Counted from the stretch's first letter, positions 18,649 through 27,283 are shown. The stretch is 41,005 bases of DNA from Oscillospiraceae bacterium (GCA_017435965.1 JAFSEA010000024.1:1-41005); one strand, 5' to 3'. Numbers and translations: made by a program. The notes: generated by a model from the letters alone, not told the origin.

Positions 18649-18679
18649 TTAAGCCGAGGTGATTTTTTCACCTCGGCTT
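18649..18679 (-). other. Perfect intergenic stem-loop without T-run
   Basis: A perfect 13 bp inverted repeat (18649-18661 with 18667-18679, loop of five T) between the 891-residue protein gene and the lyase gene. Neither strand has a U-tract after the stem, and it ends 24 bases before the lyase start codon. It may be an mRNA processing or stability element, or a leaky attenuator within one operon, more than a complete terminator. Confidence 0.7.
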
Positions 18680-18693
18680 ATATGTTTTCGTTC

Positions 18694-21369
18694 TTAATCT
18701 GTGTACATAACACGGATATTTCCGTCGAGATTTCTGAAAATGATATATCCACGTGCTACTGTCTCTCCGTCACCGGAGGATTTTGCAGTAAACTGACCAC
18801 TTCCCGTTTTTTCCGTTGCCTTTGAATAGAAGTTTCCTACTGTGGGAGTGCCACTCTTGGAGAAGAGGATACCTGCTTCAATCTTTGTGTAACCTGCAGG
18901 AGTGGTATATCCGAGGAAGTAATCTTCACCGATTACATCAAGAGCAACCGTTGGCTGTGCCTTCTTTGCACCTTCGCAAACCTCTGTGAGAGTAACATCA
19001 CCGTAAACTCTGAACGAGAATGCTTTATCATAGCTTACGATATTATTACCTATCATCCAGTAAGAGAAGTTGTTGTCGGAAGATGTTACCGTCACAACAT
19101 CTTCATACTTCTTATCGCTTGCAACGATATTATCACCGACTTTGACAGTATACACTTCTTCGGAATCATTGTAAAGAGCTACTGCACGGGTGAGCGCATT
19201 TATAACTGCATTATCGTCAATGCTCCACTTGTCAAACACAAAGCCTGTAAGTGACGGATTTGCAATCTTTGCATCTGCAAAGGTGCTTCCTTTTGCCACT
19301 TTTTTGGTCTCAAGAAGATTTCCGTTTCCGTTATAGAAGTAAACAGAAGCTTCTGTATCGCCCGCTTCGGGGATTTTTTCAAATACTGCGATAACGCCTG
19401 TATTTGTATTTACGGTAAAGGTCTCGGTTTCTTCCGATGAGAGCCATTTGCCTGCGGCATTTCTCCAGTATGCAAAGGTATAACCGTCATTTGCAGTTGC
19501 CGTTGCAGTAATCTTTGTGCCGACTTTTACCTCATCAACAGTTTCATAGTCGCCTTCTACCGAAACCGTTCCACCTACTTCGGCAAGAATTGTGACACTT
19601 GCAAGAGAATCGGGGGCTTCATCTATTGCCGCATCCGGTGTTGTTTCGTAAAATTTAAGATTTACGGGATTCATCTGATAGCCCGATGCACCGGAAGCCT
19701 TTTCGCCCGTGTGCTTGAAGGTAATGACATAATCGCCGGATTCTTTGAGCGTTGTCTTTAAAAGCTTTGCACTATAGCCTGTTTTGTAATTAGCCTCTGC
19801 TTCATAATAATCAATTGTTCCAATTTTGTATTCAGCATTGCATCTTGCATTTTCGGAAACCGACGCAGGTGCAAGGTAGATATCTCCTATACCTCCGTTT
19901 TTGTGTGTTGCATATCCGAAGTCAATATCATATGTACCTGCCGAAAGGTTATCGAGTGTAAGAGAGAGCCACTGACCGTTTGCGTTGACAGGAACAATAT
20001 TAAGGCACCCTGTAAGCGTTCTTACAAGGTCGGAGCCTGCTTCATAAGAAGCCTTGAGAGAGCTTTCCATTCCGCAATATTTCCAGTTGCGGAGTGTTTT
20101 TTCATAAGTATCAAGTGTTGGGATTCCTATACCTGCCGTTGCGTGAACGAAATTGAATGCATACTGTTCATCGACCGGCTGAATTGTTGTCTCTTCCGTT
20201 TCGGAAAGCACAAGAGAAATTGCACCGAGATTATTTCCTGCACCGGTTGAAGCGTTTTCAAAGGTAATGATATATTCCGTTTCTGTTGCATCACTCTTGA
20301 AGGTCTCAAGTGTTACCGTGCCTCCTGTGGAATAATTCGCATAAGCATTGAAGATGCCCTTGAGATATTCTTTTGCTCTCGGGTTTTTTGCCGTCTTTGG
20401 TGCAATGTAAACCTTCATTGCATTTGATCCGGAAGCGTTTCTGTATGTGAACTTCGGTGTGTAATATGTATTGGTTTTCGGAACTTTAATCATAAGACTT
20501 GCATACTGACCGGGAGCATTGAAACCCACATTCATATAATTGTTGGGCTGTGTTACTTCAAATACCAACTTTCGTGTTCCGCTGAGTGTGTTGTTATGAA
20601 GAAATGCAAAACCTTCGCTCATACCGTAATACTTCCACTCACCGTTTGTTCCGCTTTTTGCAACATACTCTGTTACATCGGGAACTTCACGGACTGCGTT
20701 GGTTTCTTGACTCCAACCAAAGTCATAGGTATATTCAACCTTTGGAATATCTGATTCAGTAAAAACAATATTTGATATCTGCACATTGTGACCATTTCCG
20801 GTTGAAGCATCCATAAACGTAACAATATAGTCCTGCTCTGTTCCGTCTGTCATAAAGCCATTGAGAGTTGCAGAACCGCCGGTGCTGTAATTTGCATATG
20901 CATTGAAACTTCCGACAAAATACTCTTCAGCTATCGGGTTTGTCGCAGTTTCCGGTGCAATATATACCTTTATGTTGTTTGAACCCGAGGATCTGAAGTA
21001 GTTGATTGTTGGAACAAAATACTTGGGTTCTGTATCACGGATCCAAAGCATAAGCTGTCCATACTGACCAACCGCATTGAAGCTCATCTGCAAACACGGA
21101 TTATTGCTGTTAACTCTGAAAACAGAGTTGTTTGCATCGTATACGGTTTTGAACGAATCGCTCATTCCATAATACTTCCAATATCCGTTAGTACCACTTG
21201 TTATGTGGTAACCTGAGCTCATTTGCGTAACAGGAACAACAGTGCCCTCGGTAACATGACCTACATCATATGTATAAATTTTCGGATTTTCAACCGCAGC
21301 AACGCTCGTTGCCGGGATAAGTCCGATTACCATACACAATGCAAGTATGATTGATAATAATTTTCTCAT
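18694..21369 (-). CDS. Secreted multi-module protein sharing WKYxGM modules with the lyase
   Basis: An 891-residue protein. Signal peptide: 1-24 (MRKLLSIILALCMVIGLIPA). Three modules, at about 32-211, 212-400 and 402-585, begin YTYDVGH, YTYDFGW and YAFNFVH and contain WKYYGM, WKYYGM and WKYCGM. The third closely follows module 3 of the lyase (GIPTLDTYEKT, NWKYCGMESSL, GGIGDIYLAPASVSE). After these come a repeat with VKVGTKITATATANDGYTFA (about 590-665) and an InlB-B-like repeat (about 675-720, ending GFVFDKWSID). The C-terminal beta-rich tail ends in GYIIFRNLDGNIRVMYTD. There is no SLH, LPXTG or catalytic domain that I can recognise. Function is unknown; carbohydrate binding is inferred from its neighbours. 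AGGAGAGAG precedes the ATG. It is the first gene of a likely two-gene unit with the lyase. Confidence 0.8.
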   Translation of the reverse strand: MRKLLSIILALCMVIGLIPATSVAAVENPKIYTYDVGHVTEGTVVPVTQMSSGYHITSGTNGYWKYYGMSDSFKTVYDANNSVFRVNSNNPCLQMSFNAVGQYGQLMLWIRDTEPKYFVPTINYFRSSGSNNIKVYIAPETATNPIAEEYFVGSFNAYANYSTGGSATLNGFMTDGTEQDYIVTFMDASTGNGHNVQISNIVFTESDIPKVEYTYDFGWSQETNAVREVPDVTEYVAKSGTNGEWKYYGMSEGFAFLHNNTLSGTRKLVFEVTQPNNYMNVGFNAPGQYASLMIKVPKTNTYYTPKFTYRNASGSNAMKVYIAPKTAKNPRAKEYLKGIFNAYANYSTGGTVTLETFKSDATETEYIITFENASTGAGNNLGAISLVLSETEETTIQPVDEQYAFNFVHATAGIGIPTLDTYEKTLRNWKYCGMESSLKASYEAGSDLVRTLTGCLNIVPVNANGQWLSLTLDNLSAGTYDIDFGYATHKNGGIGDIYLAPASVSENARCNAEYKIGTIDYYEAEANYKTGYSAKLLKTTLKESGDYVITFKHTGEKASGASGYQMNPVNLKFYETTPDAAIDEAPDSLASVTILAEVGGTVSVEGDYETVDEVKVGTKITATATANDGYTFAYWRNAAGKWLSSEETETFTVNTNTGVIAVFEKIPEAGDTEASVYFYNGNGNLLETKKVAKGSTFADAKIANPSLTGFVFDKWSIDDNAVINALTRAVALYNDSEEVYTVKVGDNIVASDKKYEDVVTVTSSDNNFSYWMIGNNIVSYDKAFSFRVYGDVTLTEVCEGAKKAQPTVALDVIGEDYFLGYTTPAGYTKIEAGILFSKSGTPTVGNFYSKATEKTGSGQFTAKSSGDGETVARGYIIFRNLDGNIRVMYTD

Positions 21370-21410
21370 TTTTCTCTCTCCTTTTGCTATTTGTATTTAC
21401 CTACTTTATA

Positions 21411-21455
21411 TTATTACATTTTCGCCTTGCTTTTTCAATAACCCTATGTTAGAAT
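21411..21455. promoter_or_regulatory. Overlapping divergent promoters between the secreted-protein operon and araC
   Basis: Plus strand: TTGCTT (21427-21432), a 17 bp spacer and TAGAAT (21450-21455), leading to the AraC gene. Minus strand: TTGAAA (21438-21433), a 16 bp spacer and TAATAA (21416-21411), leading to the 891-residue protein. The -35 region of one lies in the spacer of the other, so one bound regulator could affect both. Confidence 0.5.
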
Positions 21456-21489
21456 AGATAAACCAAATGTTGGATTAGAGGTGGAGTTT

Positions 21490-22404
21490 GTGCAATTTAT
21501 AACCGATTCGCAATATTATGAGAAAACCGACCACAGAGAAGACGAGCTGAGTATCTTCTTCGGCGGCAAGGAAAGGCATATAGTGGGCGGTTTTGAGTTC
21601 GGGCCTTACATACACGATTTTTACGGAGTGCAGTATTGCACCCACGGTGGGTTTACAATGTATACCAGCAAAGCCGTCATTGAGGTAAAAGCAGGGGATC
21701 TCTATGTTGTTCCGCCATACACAAGAGTGAAAAAAATCTTCACAGAAAAGTCTTCCGGCTCATACTATATCCACGTCAAAGGCTCTGAGGTTGAAAACCT
21801 TTTGTTGTCTCCCGGCTTTTCAAAAGACAACATTCTCTTTCCCCACAAGGTGACGGATACGACAGTTTCCCTTCTTGAGCAGATGATAGACCTTCTTTCA
21901 ACCCATATTGAAATGACAATACCCGAGGTTGATGCTCCGATTATCCCCAAAACAATCACCTGCGGCTCTTCCGACGATGCCGCTGTGCGAAGGATGAAGA
22001 GACGTGGACTTTTTCACCTTTTTGTTGCAAGTCTTATGGAGGTTTCGGAAATCGGCGGAGACGATGAGCACAAGCTTCGCACAAAAGAGGATTATATAAG
22101 GAAGGCAACCCTTTTCATTGAGAGAAACTACAACTTTGACATAAACGTTGATGCAGTTGCAAAGCACGTGGGACTTAACCGAAGCTATCTCTATGAGCTT
22201 TTTATGGATGCTCTGGGTATGTCGGTTCAGGAGTTTATAATAAGCACCCGTATGCAGATGGCGTGTTCCCTTTTAGGTGACCCGGATTTGTCAATCAAAT
22301 CAATCGCCGCCGCAGTAAGATATGACCCCATTTCATTTTCCCGTGTATTCAAAAAGAGCTTTGGCATATCCCCAACGGAATACAGAGAGAAAAACAACTT
22401 ATGA
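21490..22404 (+). CDS. AraC-family transcriptional regulator
   Basis: About 304 residues from a GTG at 21490 (VQFITDSQYYEKT) with AGAGGTGGAG just upstream; the in-frame GTG at 21481 overlaps that ribosome binding site and is less likely. The N-terminal half is a cupin sensor domain (VIEVKAGDLYVVPPYTRV). The C-terminal 100 residues are the double helix-turn-helix: INVDAVAKHVGLNRSYLYEL, then DLSIKSIAAAVRYDPISFSR and VFKKSFGISPTEYREK. It is divergent from the two secreted-protein genes with interlocked promoters, so it probably activates them in response to a sugar ligand. The ligand is not known. Confidence 0.88.
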   Translation: MQFITDSQYYEKTDHREDELSIFFGGKERHIVGGFEFGPYIHDFYGVQYCTHGGFTMYTSKAVIEVKAGDLYVVPPYTRVKKIFTEKSSGSYYIHVKGSEVENLLLSPGFSKDNILFPHKVTDTTVSLLEQMIDLLSTHIEMTIPEVDAPIIPKTITCGSSDDAAVRRMKRRGLFHLFVASLMEVSEIGGDDEHKLRTKEDYIRKATLFIERNYNFDINVDAVAKHVGLNRSYLYELFMDALGMSVQEFIISTRMQMACSLLGDPDLSIKSIAAAVRYDPISFSRVFKKSFGISPTEYREKNNL

Positions 22405-22405
22405 A

Positions 22406-22437
22406 AAAGGATTCAGCAAAAATATGCTGAATCCTTT
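22406..22437 (+). terminator. Terminator of the AraC gene
   Basis: A perfect 13 bp stem (22406-22418 with 22425-22437) begins 2 bases after the stop codon. The stem's own 3' arm ends in TTT. Confidence 0.75.
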
Positions 22438-22443
22438 AAACTA

Positions 22444-22475
22444 TCAAAAAAGGTGCAACCTATATTTGCACCTTT
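22444..22475 (-). terminator. Terminator of sfsA overlapping its stop codon
   Basis: On the minus strand a perfect 10 bp stem (22475-22466 with 22458-22449) is followed by TTTTTTGATAG. The sfsA stop codon (22462-22460) lies in the loop, so the last codons of sfsA form the 5' arm. Confidence 0.8.
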
Positions 22476-23140
22476 ACAAAGCTATCTGCTTTAATGCTTT
22501 CCGGAGATACTTTGCACCCCATCGCCTTTATATTTACGCCTTTTTCTTTTGCAAACGCAAGGGCATCGGCAAACTCCGGATGAGTTTCCCGATTTGGTGT
22601 AAAGAGAGTGCAATAGTCCATCTGTATTATAAAAAACACATATGCTTCAACCCCCTCTCCCACAGCCTCCGAAAGCTCTTTTATATGCTTTATCCCCCGT
22701 TCCGTGGGAGCATCGGGAAAAGACGCAATCTTTTCATTTTCAAGTGTAACTCCCTTGACTTCGATGAGGATTTTTCTGCCTTCAGCCTCTATATAGAAAT
22801 CAATTCTGGAATTTTTGAATTTAAATTCAGGTTTTATATAATCTATTTTTCCAAAATAGCCACCGGATATCGCCCACTCAGCAAACACCTTATTGGGTGC
22901 CTGACTGTCCATATTTATGAGATGTTCCCCTTTATAAACGGCTATAAGGTCATACTTTGTCTTTCTTTCCGGATTATCGGACTTTTCAAGAAAAACCGTT
23001 GCGCCGGGAACGAGAAGCTCTCTGCATCTGCCTGTATTTTTTACGTGGCACACCTCGGTTTTGCCATCAATTTCAACATTTGCAATAAAACGGTTTGGTC
23101 TTGAGAGAAATTCTCCCTGTAGAATATTTTTATAAGTCAA
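22460..23140 (-). CDS. sfsA: Sugar fermentation stimulation protein SfsA
   Basis: About 226 residues. SfsA motifs are clear: FLSRPNRFIANVEIDGK, CHVKNTGRCRELLVPGATV, FYIEAEGRKILIEVKGVTLE, FPDAPTERGIKHIKEL and FADALAFAKEKGVNIKAM. The N-terminal part is an OB-like domain and the C-terminal part resembles a restriction-nuclease fold with the E-x-K element. The family is conserved but its biochemical role is unsettled, with nucleic-acid binding reported. AGAGG is 8 bases before a TTG at 23140, which I prefer; a GTG at 23149 overlaps that site. It is the last gene of the recQ-alaX-unknown-sfsA run. Confidence 0.93.
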   Translation of the reverse strand: MTYKNILQGEFLSRPNRFIANVEIDGKTEVCHVKNTGRCRELLVPGATVFLEKSDNPERKTKYDLIAVYKGEHLINMDSQAPNKVFAEWAISGGYFGKIDYIKPEFKFKNSRIDFYIEAEGRKILIEVKGVTLENEKIASFPDAPTERGIKHIKELSEAVGEGVEAYVFFIIQMDYCTLFTPNRETHPEFADALAFAKEKGVNIKAMGCKVSPESIKADSFVKVQI

Positions 23141-23180
23141 AAAAATCACCTCTTACCAAGAGTTACAGAAAGCTACTTTA

Positions 23181-24221
23181 TTACATATATGGTATTTCTG
23201 CGGTAAGATAGATATCAACAATGCGCAATGCCCATGCTTTATACAGTTGATATTCGTGTCCCAGATAAAAGCTCCCACGTATCGTGCCCATGCCAAAAAT
23301 ATTTGCAAGTATACTGTTATAGTTTTCAAGCTCAGCTTCAATATACTTTTCTCCGTTTTCTTTTATGTTTTCAATGTCTTCTTTATATCTTCCGTCTCCC
23401 AATGCCTTTGTTTTCTCACAATACTCCTCCGCAACAGCCTTCCACTTTTCTGTATATTTGAAAACCACAGCATCTATATCCCGTATTTCGAACACCCGAT
23501 CCAATTCATACTCATATGCACTTTCAATTTCAGCAAGAAGTTCCTGAGCTATATTTTTTGTCTGCCCAAAACTTTCAGAAACACCCGGCGTTTTTTCGGG
23601 AGTAATGCGAATTTCTGTTTCAACATAGTCCTTTCCTTTTAGGTATACTATGTAAATCTGTTCGTTGGAAATAACGTACTCCACTATTGGTTCAACGGTG
23701 TGCACATCTTCGAGAGTTGCTATACAGTCAATATCGGTTACATCAAATATGTTGCACATCACAACCGAATACCCTCTGTTTGCATCGAAATCAACATATA
23801 TAACTTTGTTCTCAACTTCGCCTAAAACATACGAAAACGGTGTTGAAACCTCCCCCGTTTCAGTATTGAAATATCGAACTATTGCGGTTGCCTTTCCCGT
23901 TCCGGTTTGTATTCCCAAAGACAGAACATCATCACTTACCCTGTTTATGGACGGACACTTTGGATCACCTTTGACAGAAAGTAATTCCTTGCCATTCTTA
24001 TCCTTTATATAATAATCATATGTGAAATCTTCATTGGCAAAAATACAATAGAAATCATCTTCTTCCCATATTTCTTGCTTTACAGTCACTTTTTCATCAC
24101 AATTTTCGGCAACTGACACATCCAAACTTTCTTTTTCCGTTTTCGGTAACAAAAATCCGATAAAAAAGATGAAAGTGCACATCAAAACTGCCAAAAAGCC
24201 AAGCATGGCCGTTTTTTTCAT
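23181..24221 (-). CDS. Membrane-anchored or secreted protein of unknown function
   Basis: A 346-residue protein that I do not recognise with confidence. Residues 5-25 (AMLGFLAVLMCTFIFFIGFL) form one uncleaved-looking transmembrane segment or a signal peptide. The middle (about 50-220) is beta-rich with YDYYIKDKNGKELLSVKG. The C-terminal 120 residues are helical with regularly spaced Trp, Cys and Tyr (TEKWKAVAEEYCEKTKALGDGRYK, then KAWALRIVDIYL), faintly like LprI-type helical domains. Predicted location is outside the membrane. GAGAGGTG precedes the ATG. It lies 24 bases after alaX and 40 bases before sfsA, so it is probably co-transcribed with them. Confidence 0.65.
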   Translation of the reverse strand: MKKTAMLGFLAVLMCTFIFFIGFLLPKTEKESLDVSVAENCDEKVTVKQEIWEEDDFYCIFANEDFTYDYYIKDKNGKELLSVKGDPKCPSINRVSDDVLSLGIQTGTGKATAIVRYFNTETGEVSTPFSYVLGEVENKVIYVDFDANRGYSVVMCNIFDVTDIDCIATLEDVHTVEPIVEYVISNEQIYIVYLKGKDYVETEIRITPEKTPGVSESFGQTKNIAQELLAEIESAYEYELDRVFEIRDIDAVVFKYTEKWKAVAEEYCEKTKALGDGRYKEDIENIKENGEKYIEAELENYNSILANIFGMGTIRGSFYLGHEYQLYKAWALRIVDIYLTAEIPYM

Positions 24222-24245
24222 TTACCCACACCTCTCAATTACTGC

Positions 24246-25412
24246 TTACAATTTTTCGGCAAATGCCTTTATCTTATCTTCCGAATCGGATACAATTTTG
24301 CCCTGGGCGTAGTTTGGTTTTCCTCCGCCTTTTCCTGAAAATGCTTCATTCAGAGCTTTTACAACAGGGCGTGTGTCTTCAGTTTTACTGCTTACAACAT
24401 ATATGTAGTTTCCCTCATCGGAGGTTGAAAACAGAAGGCACATTTTTTCGTCCTTTTCCATAAGCATATTGGCACAATGGCGAAGCTCGTCATAGGAAAG
24501 GTCTTTTGAAAATGCCAGAATGCACTTATCAAGTGTTATGGGCGAAAGCTCTGCCCACGCAAGACGTTTTGAAAGCTCGGCATTCTGATAACGCAACTGA
24601 TTTATAAGTTCAAGCTGTTTGTCTGCGGCATCGGAAACGAGATTTCTCGATACCGACAAGGTTTTCATAAGCTTTTTATTCTCACGGTTAAGCATTGAAT
24701 AATCTGAAAAGGCGTCAAAGCCCGCAATTACCGTGAGGCGTGTGCCACCCTTATTGGGAGTGGAATCAATCACCTTGATCATCCCGATTTCGCCCGTACT
24801 CAAAACGTGAGGAGCGCAACAAGCACAGCAGTCAATATCACCAATCGTCACAAGTCGCAGATTTTCAATATTATCAAGCTTGCTTCTGTATTCCAAATGC
24901 TCCGATTCTTCCGTTGACGGATATGAAACGGAAATCGGAAGATTTTTATAAACTGCATAGTTTGCACGTCTTTCAACTTCTTCGATGTCTTCTGCTGTGA
25001 GCACTCCGTCAAAATCCACCGTCATTTCCGATTTGCTCATATGAAAACCGACATTGTTATATCCGAAAAGAGAATGAACAATTCCCGAAAGAACGTGTTC
25101 GCCCGAGTGATTCTGCATACGTCTGAAACGGATATCGAAATTTAGTTTACCGACAACTTCACTTCCGACAGGAAAGTTCTCTTTTACCTTATGAACTACC
25201 GTATCTCCGAGAAGCTGAACATCAACGACTTCAATTCCGTTTAATGTGCCCGTATCGGCAGACTGCCCTCCGCCTTCGGGGAAAAATGCAGTTTTGTCAA
25301 GAACAACATTATATATTTCATCTTCCTTCTCACAGGAAATAACCTTTGCCGAAAACTCGCGACAATATGCATCCTTCTCATAGAGTCGTTCCGTTTTTAA
25401 AGGATTATCCAT
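24246..25412 (-). CDS. alaX: Alanyl-tRNA editing protein AlaX, long form with DHHA1 domain
   Basis: A 388-residue stand-alone editing factor related to the back half of AlaRS. Order: an N-terminal beta barrel with TAFFPEGGGQSADTG, the second-additional-domain zinc site HSGEH (H102, H106) plus CCAPH (C198, H202), a coiled-coil stretch (about 250-290), and a C-terminal DHHA1 domain ending GKGGGKPNYAQGK. It hydrolyses mischarged Ser- or Gly-tRNA-Ala in the cytoplasm. The start is the ATG at 25412 (MDNPLKTE) with TTGGAG 9 bases upstream; an ATG three codons earlier sits too close to that site. The gap to recQ is 21 bases. Confidence 0.92.
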   Translation of the reverse strand: MDNPLKTERLYEKDAYCREFSAKVISCEKEDEIYNVVLDKTAFFPEGGGQSADTGTLNGIEVVDVQLLGDTVVHKVKENFPVGSEVVGKLNFDIRFRRMQNHSGEHVLSGIVHSLFGYNNVGFHMSKSEMTVDFDGVLTAEDIEEVERRANYAVYKNLPISVSYPSTEESEHLEYRSKLDNIENLRLVTIGDIDCCACCAPHVLSTGEIGMIKVIDSTPNKGGTRLTVIAGFDAFSDYSMLNRENKKLMKTLSVSRNLVSDAADKQLELINQLRYQNAELSKRLAWAELSPITLDKCILAFSKDLSYDELRHCANMLMEKDEKMCLLFSTSDEGNYIYVVSSKTEDTRPVVKALNEAFSGKGGGKPNYAQGKIVSDSEDKIKAFAEKL

Positions 25413-25433
25413 AGCTTTCATCTCCAACTATAA

Positions 25434-27242
25434 TCAATATTTTTCCGACATATATGCCCGTATTACTTTTACAAAGCGTTCTCCGTATCTTGATGCCTTG
25501 ACGTTTCCGACTCCCGATACATCGAGAAAGCCATCCAATGTTGTGGGTTTCTTTTTTGCCATATCCGTAAGAGTTGTGTTTGAAAATATCATAAAAGCAG
25601 GTACACCCTGTTCTTTTGCTATTCCCGAACGTAGTTTGCGAAGTCTGTCATATAATATCTCATCCGGCGAAAGCTCAGAAACACTCTTTTTTGCTTTTGG
25701 AGCTTTCGTCACTTTTCTTGATACCATCATAACGGTTTCTCTTCCGAAAAGAACTTTATCAGCCTCTGCCATAAGAGATAATCCGCCAAATTTTTCGTCT
25801 TTATTTATGTATGCATTGTCAATGAGGTATGTAATGATATCACCTATGTCACTTTTCCCGTAATCGGACATAATTCCATAAGTTGAAAGCGTGTCGAGTC
25901 CAAGCTCCAGAACACGTTTTTCCCGACTTCCCATAAGCGTTCTCACAACAAGCACAAGTCCGACATTATAACCGAGCTTGTTTTCAATACGCTTTATACA
26001 GGAAAGTATTTTTTGTGCTTCAACTGTTATATCCCGACCTTCAAAAACGGTGTGGCAGTTTCCGCAATTCCCACAGTTTCCTATATTCACCTGACCGAAA
26101 TAGTCGAGAAGTATTCCTCTTAAGCACTTTGTGGATTTGCAATAAGCAATCATTTTTTCAAGGCGTATATAGTCCTGCTTTCGTGTGTCAACATCCGCAT
26201 TTTCTCCCGATTCAATAAGAAGTTTTGCAAGAATAATATCGGACGGCGAATACAGAAGTATGCACTCTGCATCGGAACCGTCTCTGCCTGCCCTTCCCGC
26301 TTCCTGATAGTAGCTTTCAATGCTCGTCGGCATATTGTAGTGTATTACATAACCCACATTTGACTTATTTATTCCCATTCCGAAGGCGTTTGTAGCAACC
26401 ATTACGGTTTTGCGGTCGTAAATAAAGTCATCTTGATTTTCCTGTCTTTCCTCGGGAGTGAGCCCTGCGTGATACCTCGTGGCATCAAATCCGTTATCCT
26501 GCAGAAGTTCGCATATTTTCTCAACATTTTTTCGTGACTGACAATAAATTATGCCGCATTTATCTTTTCTTTCGGAAATCATTTCAAGCAATGTCCGCTT
26601 CTTGTTTTTTGGCACTTCTACTTTAAAATACAGGTTTGGCCTGTCAAATCCCGTAACAACAGAGTGAGGCTTTTGAAGCTGTAATTTTTCTTTTATATCA
26701 CGCCTTACTTTTTCTGTTGCTGTTGCGGTGAAAGCCGCAACAACAGGGCGTTTTGGGAGAACATTCAGAAAATCCGATATCCTGAGGTATCCCGGTCTGA
26801 AATCATTTCCCCATTCCGAAATACAATGAGCTTCGTCAACCGCAACGAGCGAGATATCTATATTCATACAAGTTTCGATAAATTCCGGCATTTCAAGACG
26901 TTCCGGTGCAACATACAAAAGCTTATACTTATCGGCAACAAGGTTTCGATAAACCTTCCTTGACTGTTCTACAGAAAGGGAGCTATTTAGGTATGCGGCA
27001 GGGATTCCATTCTCGCAAAGTTGCATAACCTGATCCTTCATAAGAGATATAAGCGGAGAGATGACAATAGTAAGTCCCGGAAGCATCAGCGCCGGTACCT
27101 GATAGCAAATACTTTTTCCTCCGCCCGTCGGCATTACTCCAAGTGCATCTCTGCCGGAGAGTATTGCTTCAACCAAAGGCTCCTGCCCGTTTTTAAAGTG
27201 CTTATATCCGAAATACTTTGAAAGAACACCATAGCAATCCAC
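25434..27242 (-). CDS. recQ: ATP-dependent DNA helicase RecQ
   Basis: A 602-residue superfamily 2 helicase of normal length. Motif I is MPTGGGKS (37-44), II is VDEAHC with DEAH at 136-139, III is AFTATAT, and VI is YQEAGRAGRDG. The RQC zinc cluster is CKSTKCLRGILLDYF followed by CGNCGNC, and an HRDC domain spans about 520-600 (PDEILYDRLRKLRSGIAKEQ). It unwinds DNA 3' to 5' in recombinational repair. The aromatic-rich loop reads EWGNDFRPGY, where E. coli RecQ has WGHDFRPEY. The start is a GTG at 27242 with GGAG 9 bases upstream. It leads the recQ-alaX-unknown-sfsA run. Confidence 0.95.
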   Translation of the reverse strand: MDCYGVLSKYFGYKHFKNGQEPLVEAILSGRDALGVMPTGGGKSICYQVPALMLPGLTIVISPLISLMKDQVMQLCENGIPAAYLNSSLSVEQSRKVYRNLVADKYKLLYVAPERLEMPEFIETCMNIDISLVAVDEAHCISEWGNDFRPGYLRISDFLNVLPKRPVVAAFTATATEKVRRDIKEKLQLQKPHSVVTGFDRPNLYFKVEVPKNKKRTLLEMISERKDKCGIIYCQSRKNVEKICELLQDNGFDATRYHAGLTPEERQENQDDFIYDRKTVMVATNAFGMGINKSNVGYVIHYNMPTSIESYYQEAGRAGRDGSDAECILLYSPSDIILAKLLIESGENADVDTRKQDYIRLEKMIAYCKSTKCLRGILLDYFGQVNIGNCGNCGNCHTVFEGRDITVEAQKILSCIKRIENKLGYNVGLVLVVRTLMGSREKRVLELGLDTLSTYGIMSDYGKSDIGDIITYLIDNAYINKDEKFGGLSLMAEADKVLFGRETVMMVSRKVTKAPKAKKSVSELSPDEILYDRLRKLRSGIAKEQGVPAFMIFSNTTLTDMAKKKPTTLDGFLDVSGVGNVKASRYGERFVKVIRAYMSEKY

Positions 27243-27283
27243 AACAAATCACTCCACGCAAAATTTCAAGGTTATTTTTTAAA

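Noticed and set aside
11726..22404. Prophage or mobile island carrying the large secreted proteins
   Set aside because: No integrase, transposase, direct repeats or tRNA insertion site are visible around it; both flanks are ordinary genes with intact terminators.
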